Shown: positions 41,258-50,223, numbered from the stretch's first letter. The stretch: DNA of 64,000 nt from Methanococcoides sp052057775 (GCF_052057775.1 NZ_CP195121.1:1054001-1118000); one strand, 5' to 3'. Numbers and translations: made by a program. Notes: generated by a model not told the origin, from the letters alone.

Positions 41258-41626
41258 ATGGATGATATTAATGATATATTTGGAGAAGTTGTTTATAGCT
41301 ACACATCAGAGCAAGCTGTTGAGGATGGCATCCTATTTGATATCGCTAAGGTCAATCCTGAATGGGAGTCCAGAATCTTTAGGTACATTACAACTAACCT
41401 AATGGCGCATGGCTACATGGATGCCGATGATATTAATGTGCCTAATCTGATAGACCTATTGAGTCAAGCCTTAGAGATTGTACAGAAGGAATCTAATTGT
41501 TTCAGGGATAAACCCGAATCTTTTTATTCAGGTAACATCGAATTACCTGATGGGAAGAAACAGCAGATATTCATATCATTAAACGAGCTTGGTAGATACA
41601 CAATTATGTTGCCCGAAGATTATTAA
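41258..41626 (+). CDS. Phage-type small protein (DUF6573-like)
   Basis: 122 residues. The opening VVYSYTSEQAVEDGILFDIAK matches the Y-(S/T)-x-x-Q-A-x-x-D-G-(V/I)-L pattern of a family of small proteins spread among phages and plasmids of bacteria and archaea. Function unknown. The last 54 bases of this gene are repeated near attR at 42464-42517. Confidence 0.6.
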   Translation: MDDINDIFGEVVYSYTSEQAVEDGILFDIAKVNPEWESRIFRYITTNLMAHGYMDADDINVPNLIDLLSQALEIVQKESNCFRDKPESFYSGNIELPDGKKQQIFISLNELGRYTIMLPEDY

Positions 41627-41706
41627 ACACATTTTAGCGAATTTATTATATATTATCAACTTTTTTTCTTTTTCAAATAATACAACTTGAATAGTAAGAA
41701 ATAGGA

Positions 41707-42417
41707 GTGGATTTTATTAAAATTAAAGCATTAGATAATTTGATTTACAAGTATGGTCTCCGCTACCATTATAACAAGAATAAAAAATACATGAAGATCA
41801 TACCTGTATTTGCTTTACTTATTCTTCTTAAGTTAACGATTTTTGATAGTGAGAAAGGTGCAACCAATAAGTCATTCGTTGGGCAAATGAGTGACTTGTT
41901 TTTTGAGTTTGTCCACAGTTTCAACTTTTCAGATATTCAACAAGTTGCAGTTACATTTCTGATTCTTGTTACTATATGGACTGGCTACAAGTTCTGGTTG
42001 ACAAATTTTAGAGTCATAAGAAATAACTCGAAACTAACAGAACAGGTACTTTTTGCCCTATCATTAGTTGTTTTTGAAGAACATGTTAGATACGATTCAG
42101 TCTTAGGGCATGCATTAGATTATGCTATATTCTTAGTTTTAGTTTATGCAATTCTCGCGGGAACTTGGCTTTTAGCAAAAATAATAGATTCATTTGACCT
42201 TAGCCAAGACCTGAATTGTTGGGGATTAAGAATTGTTGGATTGGCAATGATGGGATTCGGCTTTATGATATTTGCAGGAGGATCGATGGTATCCTTAGCA
42301 GGAGAAGTTGTTTCAACCAATATCTTCTGGATAGCTGGAATGTGCATCATAGCATTAGGAGCATTTAGTGAATATCGTTCCTTTAGGAGACACGGCGTAT
42401 TTGTTTATATGAGATGA
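41707..42417 (+). CDS. Multi-pass membrane protein
   Basis: Up to 236 residues with about five hydrophobic segments (MKIIPVFALLILLKL, VAVTFLILVTIWTGY, YAIFLVLVYAILAGTWLLA, IVGLAMMGFGFMIFAGGSM, IFWIAGMCIIALGAF). The GTG at 41707 overlaps the only ribosome-like sequence (AGGAG), so the start is uncertain; ATG 41791 is the next candidate. No family recognised. It is the last intact gene before attR. Confidence 0.5.
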   Translation: MDFIKIKALDNLIYKYGLRYHYNKNKKYMKIIPVFALLILLKLTIFDSEKGATNKSFVGQMSDLFFEFVHSFNFSDIQQVAVTFLILVTIWTGYKFWLTNFRVIRNNSKLTEQVLFALSLVVFEEHVRYDSVLGHALDYAIFLVLVYAILAGTWLLAKIIDSFDLSQDLNCWGLRIVGLAMMGFGFMIFAGGSMVSLAGEVVSTNIFWIAGMCIIALGAFSEYRSFRRHGVFVYMR

Positions 42418-42463
42418 CAATCTTGTGAAGCACAATTTCTTTTCTTTTTTTTACTTTGCACCG

Positions 42464-42517
42464 ATATCAATAAACGAGATGTGTAAGTACTCAATTATGT
42501 TGCCCGAAGATTATTAA
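42464..42517 (+). repeat. Duplicated 3' end of the 41258-41626 gene
   Basis: 54 bases aligning without gaps to 41573-41626, with the last 26 identical, and in the same reading frame (ISINEMCKYSIMLPEDY versus ISLNELGRYTIMLPEDY). It is the tail of a second, diverged copy of that gene with the rest missing, 61 bases from attR. Confidence 0.85.
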
Positions 42518-42578
42518 TCAAAAATGCAAATATTTTTTTTAGCTTTAGGACAGATATATGTTGGGTATTTTTTCAATA

Positions 42579-42600
42579 ATAAATCGTTTGTGTACGAACA
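42579..42600 (+). repeat. Right attachment site (attR)
   Basis: 22 bases matching attL (23811-23832) at 21 positions. It lies 16 bases before the TATA box of the host DUF211 gene. Confidence 0.75.
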
Positions 42601-42615
42601 GTATTATCATCAATA

Positions 42616-42624
42616 TTTATATAA
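42616..42624 (+). promoter_or_regulatory. TATA box of the DUF211 gene
   Basis: TTTATATAA, about 97 bases before the ATG at 42713; transcription would start near 42650. Confidence 0.5.
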
Positions 42625-42712
42625 GGTTTGCTGAGAAAAACTAGCTTTTGATAATCTTAAATGATATAATATTTCTATAAGTATCCGTAGCTTATTGGAA
42701 GATCTGGGAAGG

Positions 42713-43012
42713 ATGAATAAATTGGCAGGAATAAGAAGATTGGTTCTGGATGTGTTGAAACCTCACCATCCATCTACTATTGAACTGGCAGAAAATCTGA
42801 GCGTTATTGATGGTGTTACCGGGGTTAACATCGGATTGTATGAAGTTGACCAGAAAACAGAGAACATCAAAATCACTATTGAAGGCGATCATATAGATTA
42901 TGGTGTGATCAGACAGTCTATCGAAAAGCTTGGTGCTGTTGTTCACAGTATAGATGAAGTGGCCGCAGGTAATCTTCTGGTGGAAGAAGTGCCAACCCTT
43001 CAGGATCGCTGA
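42713..43012 (+). CDS. DUF211 family protein
   Basis: 99 residues from ATG 42713 (MNKLAGIRRLVLDVLKPHHP). The LVLDVLKPH...INIGLYEVDQKTENIKITIEG pattern and the C-terminal VVHSIDEVAAG are diagnostic of DUF211, small ferredoxin-fold proteins common in archaea; members form oligomers and bind metal ions. Function unknown. First host gene to the right of the element. Confidence 0.85.
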   Translation: MNKLAGIRRLVLDVLKPHHPSTIELAENLSVIDGVTGVNIGLYEVDQKTENIKITIEGDHIDYGVIRQSIEKLGAVVHSIDEVAAGNLLVEEVPTLQDR

Positions 43013-43056
43013 AGGGTATCTATTTTGCTTTTTTAAAAAGAAAATATCAGGATTAT

Positions 43057-43845
43057 TTATTCTGATGGTTGCTCTTCATAACGTTTAGTGACCTTTGCAA
43101 AGGCAAAGTTCGGTTTAACATCTGTGATCTTTATTTTCACGGATTCACCGGTTTCAGCCCCTTTCACGAAAACAACGAAATCCTCGATGTATGCCATTCC
43201 GTCTCCGCTGGCGCCCATCTGCTTGATGACGACATCGAACTCGTCGTTCTTGTGTAAAGGCGCGGTCAGGAACTTCTTTCCGATCACATAGATCTCGGCA
43301 CTTTCGGCTCTTGAGGCATGTGGTGAATATGCTCTTGTGAATGTGAACGCATTGCGGACCTCATCAAGGAAACCGCTGAACATGTCTCCCTGAAATACCT
43401 TCACAACAAAATGTCCTTTTGGTTTGAGGATCTTCTTTGCACACTCAAGTGCTGATGTTGTAAGGTCTATGGAACGCGCATGATCAAGGTTCCAGTTGCC
43501 GGACAGGTTCGGTGCGGCATCACAGATGACAACATCAGCCCCGTCTTCGCCGACAAGTTCTATTATCTTTTTTATTGTCGCATCGGAAGTTATGTCTCCT
43601 TTAATGGTGTCAACACCTTCAATATCCTTGATGCGACGAAGGTCCACTCCGACTATCTTCCCGCCGGAGATCTTCTTTGCGACCTCAAGCCAACCACCCG
43701 GCGCGGCACCAAGATCTACTACCGTGTCGCCTTCCTTTATTACATTGAATTTATCGTTAATCTGGAAAAGCTTGTAGGCTGCCCTTGAACGGTATCCTTC
43801 ATCTTTTGCACGCCAGTAATAGGTATCTCTTCTATGCCTTGCCAT
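43057..43845 (-). CDS. rlmE: 23S rRNA 2'-O-methyltransferase RlmE/FtsJ with TRAM domain
   Basis: 262 residues from ATG 43845, with AGGTGA upstream. RDTYYWRAKDEGYRSRAAYK is the RNA-binding start and K of the K-D-K-E tetrad; VVDLGAAPGGWLEVA binds SAM; CDAAPNLSGNW and FVVKVFQGD follow. The last about 65 residues form a TRAM domain (SGDGMAYIEDFVVFVKGAETG), an archaeal addition for RNA binding. Confidence 0.92.
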   Translation of the reverse strand: MARHRRDTYYWRAKDEGYRSRAAYKLFQINDKFNVIKEGDTVVDLGAAPGGWLEVAKKISGGKIVGVDLRRIKDIEGVDTIKGDITSDATIKKIIELVGEDGADVVICDAAPNLSGNWNLDHARSIDLTTSALECAKKILKPKGHFVVKVFQGDMFSGFLDEVRNAFTFTRAYSPHASRAESAEIYVIGKKFLTAPLHKNDEFDVVIKQMGASGDGMAYIEDFVVFVKGAETGESVKIKITDVKPNFAFAKVTKRYEEQPSE

Positions 43846-43876
43846 GTCTATCTTCACCTCTCATCGCACACAAACA

Positions 43877-44497
43877 TCAAATATCTTGTGCTGCTCCCAA
43901 TGCATCGATCTGTTTACTGATGGAAAGGATCTCGTTCTCCATATCCGGGAATCCTCCCTCGATCCATGAATCATAATCATAGTAGAGGTTAAGGAGGTCG
44001 CTGTATCTCTGCTCAAGTGTGGGCAGATCAATGGAGGTATCATCCCCTCCGCATTCTCCACTGGCAAATATCCCTATCTCGTCCCTGAGCTTTATGATAC
44101 TGTTTTCCAGTTCTTTGGAGAACCTTGCTGCCAGCTTCTCAGGATCGACCTCTCGCCTGTCAAGTTTCAGGATATCAATGACCTCGCTCAGGTCGAACGG
44201 GAAGTCAGGGAATGCATGAGGTCCTATGATGTAATAGCTGTCCTTTTTATCTTCTTCCTCAACATTTCCTTCTTTTTCCTCTTCATCCTCTTCATCCGTT
44301 CCTTTTAGCTCTTTGGATGTTATTATCTCAAGAAGGTGCTCATTGACTGCTTTTTCCAGCAGATCGTTGATATCCTCTACTTCAGGCATATCTTCTTCTC
44401 TTGTGTAGGCAAGTTCCTGAACAAGCTCTACGATCTCTTTATGTGTGACAGCCCCAAGTGCGTCCACCATACCTTCGATCTCTTCCGGTCGTACCAT
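43877..44497 (-). CDS. Acidic hypothetical protein
   Basis: About 206 residues from ATG 44497 (AAAGGA 6 bases upstream). A helical N-terminal half that recalls a winged helix (AVTHKEIVELVQELAYTREE), a very acidic linker (EEDEEEKEGNVEEEDKK), then a helical C-terminal half. It lies just downstream of the Vms1-like gene. No family assigned. Confidence 0.55.
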   Translation of the reverse strand: MVRPEEIEGMVDALGAVTHKEIVELVQELAYTREEDMPEVEDINDLLEKAVNEHLLEIITSKELKGTDEEDEEEKEGNVEEEDKKDSYYIIGPHAFPDFPFDLSEVIDILKLDRREVDPEKLAARFSKELENSIIKLRDEIGIFASGECGGDDTSIDLPTLEQRYSDLLNLYYDYDSWIEGGFPDMENEILSISKQIDALGAAQDI

Positions 44498-44508
44498 GTT
44501 CTTTCCTT

Positions 44509-45522
44509 TCAAAGTTTATATCGGCGGCAGCTGAAAAGACTTCTTATTATACTGTCAGTATCGTGCTTCTCGATCCTGGCATCAATGTTCCTTTCCATGA
44601 TGGTGATGTCAGTATCGATATTTTCAAGGATATAATTTGCCAGTAAGATATCCCCGCATTTGATGATCATATCGATCTCAACGGTGGGATGCTCAAGCAT
44701 GTTCTTCAATGCGTTCCTCACCTTCTCTGCATGGTGGTCGATATCTTCATCCCTGAGCCTTTCAAAGCGTCTCTGGCTGAATCCACCCTTTGTATGTTTG
44801 GATTTGACGCTGCTTCTGATGACCATGTCCTCATCAAATCCTGTTTTATCTGATGATATGCCTATAAGCGATTCCCCGGCGTGAGCTGCCAGGACACATA
44901 TATTGATACCCTTTGTGAGAGTTTCCTTTAGCTGTTCTGTATTGAATGAACCGGATATTTCTACCGAACTTCTTTCTAAAGGAAGTGGCGGGACGATGAT
45001 CTCCCCGACCATCTGCATCCTGTCGTAAAATAATACATATCCTGTGTCGGATTTTATCTTCTGGATCAGGTACTGGCTGTCCTGGTCAAGTTCTTCCATT
45101 ATGCTCTTTGAAAGTCCTGCATTCAGATCCATCTCTTTTTCTGTAATGTATGCCGTTATAAGTGAGTCATGGTCGGACCTTATGGATGCCAGCTGGGAAG
45201 TATATGGTGTCATCTGTGGCAGTGTTATCTCTTCAATGAGTGCAAATGAGATCTCCTCTGTTGCTTCTGCCTTCTTCTCTTCAAGCTGATGTGTGAGCGT
45301 TTCGATCTTTACGTTAGCTGCTTTGAGCTTCTCTTCAGCATCCTGCTTTGCAGCAAGTGCACGTTTAGCGGTAATCTCGTTCTTCTCGAACCTTTTCCTG
45401 TCTATCTCCAGCTCAAGGATGTGTGACTGGAGCCTTTCTATCTCGTCCTCCAGTCTTTCCTTTCCTGAATATTTGTTAAGAAGTGAACCCAGGTTTGTTG
45501 CAACTTTCTTTTTTCCGGACAT
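44509..45522 (-). CDS. Vms1/VLRF1-like archaeal release factor family protein
   Basis: 337 residues. N-terminal coiled coil (about 20-90), then an eRF1-like region with KGGFSQRRFERLRDE, the loop that in Vms1-like factors holds the catalytic Gln and releases peptides from stalled tRNA. The C-terminal part (EIDMIIKCGDILLANYILEN) resembles the eRF1 domain 3 fold. In eukaryotes Vms1/ANKZF1 frees stalled nascent chains on 60S subunits; archaeal members are less well understood. Upstream of the acidic protein gene and divergent from coaBC. Confidence 0.7.
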   Translation of the reverse strand: MSGKKKVATNLGSLLNKYSGKERLEDEIERLQSHILELEIDRKRFEKNEITAKRALAAKQDAEEKLKAANVKIETLTHQLEEKKAEATEEISFALIEEITLPQMTPYTSQLASIRSDHDSLITAYITEKEMDLNAGLSKSIMEELDQDSQYLIQKIKSDTGYVLFYDRMQMVGEIIVPPLPLERSSVEISGSFNTEQLKETLTKGINICVLAAHAGESLIGISSDKTGFDEDMVIRSSVKSKHTKGGFSQRRFERLRDEDIDHHAEKVRNALKNMLEHPTVEIDMIIKCGDILLANYILENIDTDITIMERNIDARIEKHDTDSIIRSLFSCRRYKL

Positions 45523-45607
45523 TCATCCCAGTTTAAGCGTTTCAGAAATAAAAAGAATGCCTTTTTAAGAAAAACTTTCAGTAAGCTACTTATCATTAGA
45601 ATACAAA

Positions 45608-46861
45608 ATGGATTTGATGAATATGTCACGGCATCCTACTATGTGGATAAAGGGCCAGAGCAGTGCTTCCCTTTCCGGAAAGGTCATTGTTATTGCTGTT
45701 ACCGGCAGCATAGCTGCAGTACGGGTTGTTGAACTTGCACGTGAACTTATACGCAATGGGGCAGAGGTATATGCTGTGATGAGCAAAGAAGCACAGCATA
45801 TCCTTCATCCATATGCATTGCATTATGCTACCGGCCATGATGTTATCACTGAGATCACCGGTGAGGTCGAGCATGTGAAGTTCTTCGGATCGGAGGGGTG
45901 TGCAGACCTTCTTCTTGTGGCACCGGCAACCGCTAACACCATCGGCAAGATGGCATATGGTATCGATGATACTCCTGTTACGACGTTCGCGACCACCGCA
46001 ATGGGTTCCGGTAGTCCCGTTATCGTTGTTCCTGCAATGCACAACTCCATGTATGAGCATCCGGCTGTGATGGAGAACATTAACAAGCTCCAGGACTGGG
46101 ATATCTCATTTGTGGGCCCGCGCCTTGAAGAGGGGATCGCAAAGATCGCATCCAACGATCGGATATTGCTCGAAGTGGAGCGTTTTCTTGGCAGCAGTAC
46201 ACTCGCAGGCAGGAAAGTGCTGATCACAAGCGGTGCGACAGCGGAATCCATTGATCCTATCCGTGTCATAACAAACCGTTCATCAGGCAGGACTGGCAGG
46301 GAGATCGCCATGGAATTCTATCGCAGGGGTGCTGAGGTGACGCTTGTCCATAATGGCAGGTTTGATTGCGAAGGCGTGAACGAGATCCTTGTTGAAAGTG
46401 CAGGTGAGATGATCGATGCAACTCTCAGGGAACTTGAACATGGGTATGATATGCTGATCAGTGCGGCAGCAATCTCAGATTATACTCTTGATGCCAGCGA
46501 AAGTAAGATCAAATCGGGTGAGGATCTAACTTTGAAGTTCAGGAGCACCCGCAAACTGATAAGGGAAGTACGCGATGCATATCCTGATATTTCCATTGTT
46601 GGTTTCAAGGCAGAGGCAGGTGTCACAGAGGAAGAGCTCATATCGCGTGCAAGGGAGTCCCTTAAAGCCGCAGATCTTGACGTTGTTGTTGCAAATGAGG
46701 TAAGCATTATCGGCATGGGTACCGTAGAGAACGATGTTCATATTATTTCTGCAAAGGATGATGCTATCACCCATGTAAGTGGGAACAAAAGGCTGATAGC
46801 TGAGACTCTGGCGGATAATGTGGAAGGGATCTTCAGGAAAAAAGGATCCGATGTCAACTGA
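45608..46861 (+). CDS. coaBC: CoaBC: phosphopantothenoylcysteine synthetase/decarboxylase
   Basis: 417 residues. The N-terminal flavoprotein half (CoaC) has VTGSIAAVRVVELAREL, PATANTIGKMAYGI and PAMHNSMYEHP; the C-terminal half (CoaB) has ITSGATAESIDPIRVITNRS and SAAAISDYT. It makes 4'-phosphopantetheine from phosphopantothenate and cysteine. ATG 45608 or 45623 may be the start. It overlaps the next gene by 11 bases. Confidence 0.93.
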   Translation: MDLMNMSRHPTMWIKGQSSASLSGKVIVIAVTGSIAAVRVVELARELIRNGAEVYAVMSKEAQHILHPYALHYATGHDVITEITGEVEHVKFFGSEGCADLLLVAPATANTIGKMAYGIDDTPVTTFATTAMGSGSPVIVVPAMHNSMYEHPAVMENINKLQDWDISFVGPRLEEGIAKIASNDRILLEVERFLGSSTLAGRKVLITSGATAESIDPIRVITNRSSGRTGREIAMEFYRRGAEVTLVHNGRFDCEGVNEILVESAGEMIDATLRELEHGYDMLISAAAISDYTLDASESKIKSGEDLTLKFRSTRKLIREVRDAYPDISIVGFKAEAGVTEEELISRARESLKAADLDVVVANEVSIIGMGTVENDVHIISAKDDAITHVSGNKRLIAETLADNVEGIFRKKGSDVN

Positions 46862-47723
46862 ATTTCCTGTTGGCAGGGCTTTTGCTCCCGGCCACATTAC
46901 AGGTTTTTTTGAGATCCATGATGATCCTGACCCGCGACGCAAGGGGTCCACAGGGTGTGGTCTTGTTCTTGATGGCGGCATTGATACTTTTGTAACGGGC
47001 GATGCAGAATGTACTGAGGTTTTCCTTGATGATGTTCCCGTCATGGCAGCTACTACCCGCTCGCTCATAGAACAGCTTGTGGATTTTCCTGTTCGTGTGG
47101 AATGTACTTCTTCAATTCCAGTTGGGTGTGGGTTTGGTGCATCGGCTGCAGGTTGTCTGAGCACCGCTTATTCATTGAATGATGCGTTCTCACTGGGTCT
47201 TACTTCAAATCAGATTGTTGAAGCTGCACATATAGCCGAAGTTAGTAACGGTAGTGGAATGGGGGATGTTGAGGGGCAGTATTTTGGTGGGGTTCCTATC
47301 AGGAGTTCACCCGGTTGTCCTCCTTATGGCGTTCTTGATCGTGTTCCTGCACCGACCTTTGAAGTGCACTGTATAGTTCTCGGCGAACTATCCACAGGTT
47401 CTGTATTAAGTGATCCCGGGATCATGAATGAACTGAATTCAGCAGGTAGGTGTGCATTGAGTGCTTTGTTGTCCCGGCCAACAGTTGACAATTTCATGAA
47501 GCTTTCAAAGCAGTTCACGTTAAAATGCGGTCTTGCGAGTGAACGTGTAATAGATGCAATTGAAGCAGTAGATTCAGCAGGTGGGATGGCTTCTCAGGCA
47601 ATGCTTGGGGAAACAGTATTTGCCTGTTGCTCCGAAGACGCGAAAGATTATGTTCTGGAAGTTCTTTCAACTTTCGGAGAGGTTATCACTTATCGGGTAT
47701 TGTCATCTTACGAACACCCTTAA
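46851..47723 (+). CDS. Pantoate kinase (GHMP family)
   Basis: 290 residues from ATG 46851. RAFAPGHITGFFEI is the archaeal pantoate kinase N-terminus, SSIPVGCGFGASAAGCLS is the GHMP phosphate-binding loop, and GGMASQAMLGETVFA lies at the C-terminus. It phosphorylates pantoate, the first step of the archaeal coenzyme A route. It is translationally coupled to coaBC. Confidence 0.9.
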   Translation: MSTEFPVGRAFAPGHITGFFEIHDDPDPRRKGSTGCGLVLDGGIDTFVTGDAECTEVFLDDVPVMAATTRSLIEQLVDFPVRVECTSSIPVGCGFGASAAGCLSTAYSLNDAFSLGLTSNQIVEAAHIAEVSNGSGMGDVEGQYFGGVPIRSSPGCPPYGVLDRVPAPTFEVHCIVLGELSTGSVLSDPGIMNELNSAGRCALSALLSRPTVDNFMKLSKQFTLKCGLASERVIDAIEAVDSAGGMASQAMLGETVFACCSEDAKDYVLEVLSTFGEVITYRVLSSYEHP

Positions 47724-47838
47724 AAATCAAAGACGGCAATCAATGTTTGTTCGCATGTATACGAAACCGTTATTAGTTAAAATGCCTTAGATTTTTAACT
47801 CATTCAATTCATTGTATAGTAATAAGGAGTGAAACATT

Positions 47839-48789
47839 ATGGTAATAGAAGATGATTGGGATATCAAAGGTCCTGATGAGGAAAAGAGACCGCCTATGCC
47901 CGAGATCAAGATACCTCCAATGGCAGGAACAGTCCTTCGGGGGGCAGCTATTGTTCTGACAGTACTGATCATATTCTCTGTAGTTTTCGGATCGATCTTT
48001 GTGTCCATCGGTGCCGGTGAGGTTGGTGTGAAGTTCAACCAGTTCGGTGGTGTTGAGGATGATGAGCTTGGGGAAGGATTGCATATAGTCCCTCCGTGGG
48101 TAAGTGTGACCAAGTACTCAGTAAGAAGTGAGGTCTATACCATGACCGCAAGGCCTTCTGAAGGTGAGGTCATAGGTGATGACCAGATCAATGCACTGAC
48201 AAATGAGGGTCTTACCCTTGGCCTCGATATTACTGTAAGGTATAGGCTTGTTGCAGAGGATGCAAGCGTTGTCCACAAGAACCTTGGTACTGGTTACGCG
48301 GAAAAGATCATAAGGCCTACAATAAAATCCGTTATCAGGGAAGTTGTTTCGGGACATGCTGCAATGGAGGTCTATGGTGAACAGAGGGAACTTGTCGCAG
48401 CAGAGATGAAGGATGAGATGGAGGCAGCTCTTCTTGAAGACGGTATAATCGTAGAGGAGGTTCTTCTCAGGAATGTAAGGTTGCCGGAAAAGGTGGCCGA
48501 TGCTATCGAGTCCAAGCTTCAGGCAGACCAGGATGCCCAGAGAATGATCTTTGTGAAGCAGAAGGAGCAGCTGGAAGCTGAAAGGAAGATCATCGAGGCG
48601 AACGGTATTGCCAATGCGACCATTGTCAGGGCAACCGGAGAGGCCGAAGCTCTGCGCCTTATAAACCAGGAGCTTTCAAAGAACCCTAAACTTATCAACT
48701 ATAAGTATATCCAGATGCTTGAAGAGCAGGAAGTCCAGACACTGATAGTTCCTTCAGATCAGGGAATTATCCTGGATGCTACTAAATGA
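47839..48789 (+). CDS. SPFH/prohibitin family membrane protein
   Basis: 316 residues. One N-terminal transmembrane helix (about residues 33-58), the SPFH domain (about 60-210, with VKFNQFGGVEDDELGEGLHI and VPPW), a coiled coil (QKEQLEAERKIIEANGIANA) and an NPKLINYKYIQMLEEQE tail. This is the prohibitin layout; such proteins form membrane-anchored ring scaffolds. It overlaps the next coenzyme A gene by 4 bases; the link is probably only operonic. Confidence 0.88.
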   Translation: MVIEDDWDIKGPDEEKRPPMPEIKIPPMAGTVLRGAAIVLTVLIIFSVVFGSIFVSIGAGEVGVKFNQFGGVEDDELGEGLHIVPPWVSVTKYSVRSEVYTMTARPSEGEVIGDDQINALTNEGLTLGLDITVRYRLVAEDASVVHKNLGTGYAEKIIRPTIKSVIREVVSGHAAMEVYGEQRELVAAEMKDEMEAALLEDGIIVEEVLLRNVRLPEKVADAIESKLQADQDAQRMIFVKQKEQLEAERKIIEANGIANATIVRATGEAEALRLINQELSKNPKLINYKYIQMLEEQEVQTLIVPSDQGIILDATK

Positions 48790-49559
48790 TAAGTGCGGTA
48801 TGCAATATGAGCGAGATCCCGAAAGATCATCCAAGGTATGCGTCCCTTATGACGCGTGAGAAGATAGTCGAAGGTGTGGAACTGGGAATTACAAGTCAGC
48901 AGGGGCTGGTCGCACAGGGTCGGGGCGAATGTTTCGATTACCTGATCGGTGAGCAGACCACCACCTCTGCTCTTATGGCGGAGAAAGTGGCTGTTGCCAT
49001 GCTGCTTCTTGCGAAGCGCCCTGTCCTGTCCGTAAATGGCAATGCGGCTGCCCTTGTCCCGGATTCCCTCGTGAAGCTCTCTGAGGTCACAGGTGCTCCT
49101 CTTGAGGTGAACCTGTTCCACAGGACCGAAGAGCGTGTCAGCCGGATAATCGAACACCTGAAGGCCAATGGTGCATCGGAGGTCCTTGGCAGCAGGGCCG
49201 ATGCACGCCTGGACCTGCAACACAGCAGGGCCATCGTGGACGGTGAAGGGATCTACAATGCAGATGTGGTACTTGTTCCTCTGGAAGATGGCGACAGGTG
49301 CCAGGCACTTGTGGAGATGGGCAAGAAAGTGATAACTATCGACCTGAACCCTCTGTCTCGGACATCCCGTACTGCTACTGTGACCATTGTGGACAATGTG
49401 ATACGTGCCGTGGAGAACATGATCGCCCTTTCCCATGAGATGAAAGGGCTTGATGAGGCCGAACTGCGCAAGCTTGTCGAAGATCATGACAATTCCCGCA
49501 CTCTTTCTGATGCGGTCCGGCAGATAATTGGAAAACTTGAAGAACTTTCGGATCTGTGA
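48786..49559 (+). CDS. 4-phosphopantoate--beta-alanine ligase (phosphopantothenate synthetase)
   Basis: 257 residues (about 250 if ATG 48807 is used). KDHPRYASLMTREKIVEGVE, NGNAAALVPDSLV, LFHRTEERV and the LNPLSRTSRTATVTIVDN region are typical of the archaeal enzyme (formerly DUF137). It joins 4-phosphopantoate to beta-alanine, so together with pantoate kinase and CoaBC it completes most of coenzyme A synthesis in this stretch. Confidence 0.9.
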   Translation: MISAVCNMSEIPKDHPRYASLMTREKIVEGVELGITSQQGLVAQGRGECFDYLIGEQTTTSALMAEKVAVAMLLLAKRPVLSVNGNAAALVPDSLVKLSEVTGAPLEVNLFHRTEERVSRIIEHLKANGASEVLGSRADARLDLQHSRAIVDGEGIYNADVVLVPLEDGDRCQALVEMGKKVITIDLNPLSRTSRTATVTIVDNVIRAVENMIALSHEMKGLDEAELRKLVEDHDNSRTLSDAVRQIIGKLEELSDL

Positions 49560-49567
49560 GGTATCTC

Positions 49568-50203
49568 ATGGATCTGATAGAAAGGACACGGGAATTCGTT
49601 GCGAGCGTGCTTGCCGATGAACCCAGTTCCCATGAGATGTCACACATCGAGCGTGTGGAATCCACATGCATGAGGATACAGGCAGAGGAAGGGGGTGACC
49701 TTCAGGTCATCAGGCTTGCAGCCCTTCTTCATGATGTGGGTGTCGTCAGGGAGCACCGCGAAGGCGGGGATCATTCCGTATATAGTGCGGAGATCGCCCG
49801 CGATTTTCTTTTGGATGAGGGTGTTGATACCTCGTCAGTTGAGCATATCGTTTCCTGTATAAGGACCCACAGGTTCAGCCGCGGTCATAAGGCCGAGTCT
49901 CTTGAAGGGCAGATCTTGCAGGATGCGGACCGTATCGATGCCCTTGGTGCTATCGGTATATTCAGGGCGGTCATGTCCATGGGTGCATTGAGATGCTTAA
50001 AACACGCCAGCGGTGTGGAGAAAGAATCATCAAGGAATGCGTATGCGGAAGATCCTCTGGATGGCTTTGCCGAATATATGGAAATGAAACCTTTTAAAAT
50101 AATGGAGCGCTTAAATACTGGCGCTGCAAAGAAGATCGCAGAGGACAGACTTAAGATAATGCATCAATATCTTGATGCACTGGAGGATGAGTCCTCCTTC
50201 TGA
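49568..50203 (+). CDS. HD-domain phosphohydrolase
   Basis: 211 residues from ATG 49568 (GAGG 6 bases upstream, overlapping the previous stop). The metal ligands are in HEMSHIERV, LLHDVG, the IRTHRFSRGH segment and LQDADRIDALG. Family members are small nucleotidases or phosphodiesterases; the substrate is unknown. Confidence 0.8.
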   Translation: MDLIERTREFVASVLADEPSSHEMSHIERVESTCMRIQAEEGGDLQVIRLAALLHDVGVVREHREGGDHSVYSAEIARDFLLDEGVDTSSVEHIVSCIRTHRFSRGHKAESLEGQILQDADRIDALGAIGIFRAVMSMGALRCLKHASGVEKESSRNAYAEDPLDGFAEYMEMKPFKIMERLNTGAAKKIAEDRLKIMHQYLDALEDESSF

Positions 50204-50223
50204 TCACAGGTACAGGGATCAAC

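Larger units (their letters stand above)
23811..42600. mobile_element. Integrated genetic element (provirus- or plasmid-like), about 18.8 kb
   Basis: Bounded by 22-bp imperfect direct repeats (23811-23832 and 42579-42600). A tyrosine integrase starts 59 bases inside the left repeat. The interior is visibly more AT-rich than the flanks, with long noncoding stretches and mostly unrecognised genes, while both flanks are ordinary host genes. Contents: integrase, DUF927 helicase, iterons, winged-helix regulators, small membrane proteins with a prepilin-peptidase-like gene, beta-propeller protein, restriction-modification remnants and phage-type small proteins. I see no tail, portal or terminase genes, so a tailed virus is unlikely; a membrane-containing or spindle-shaped virus or an integrative plasmid fits better. 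Confidence 0.8.
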
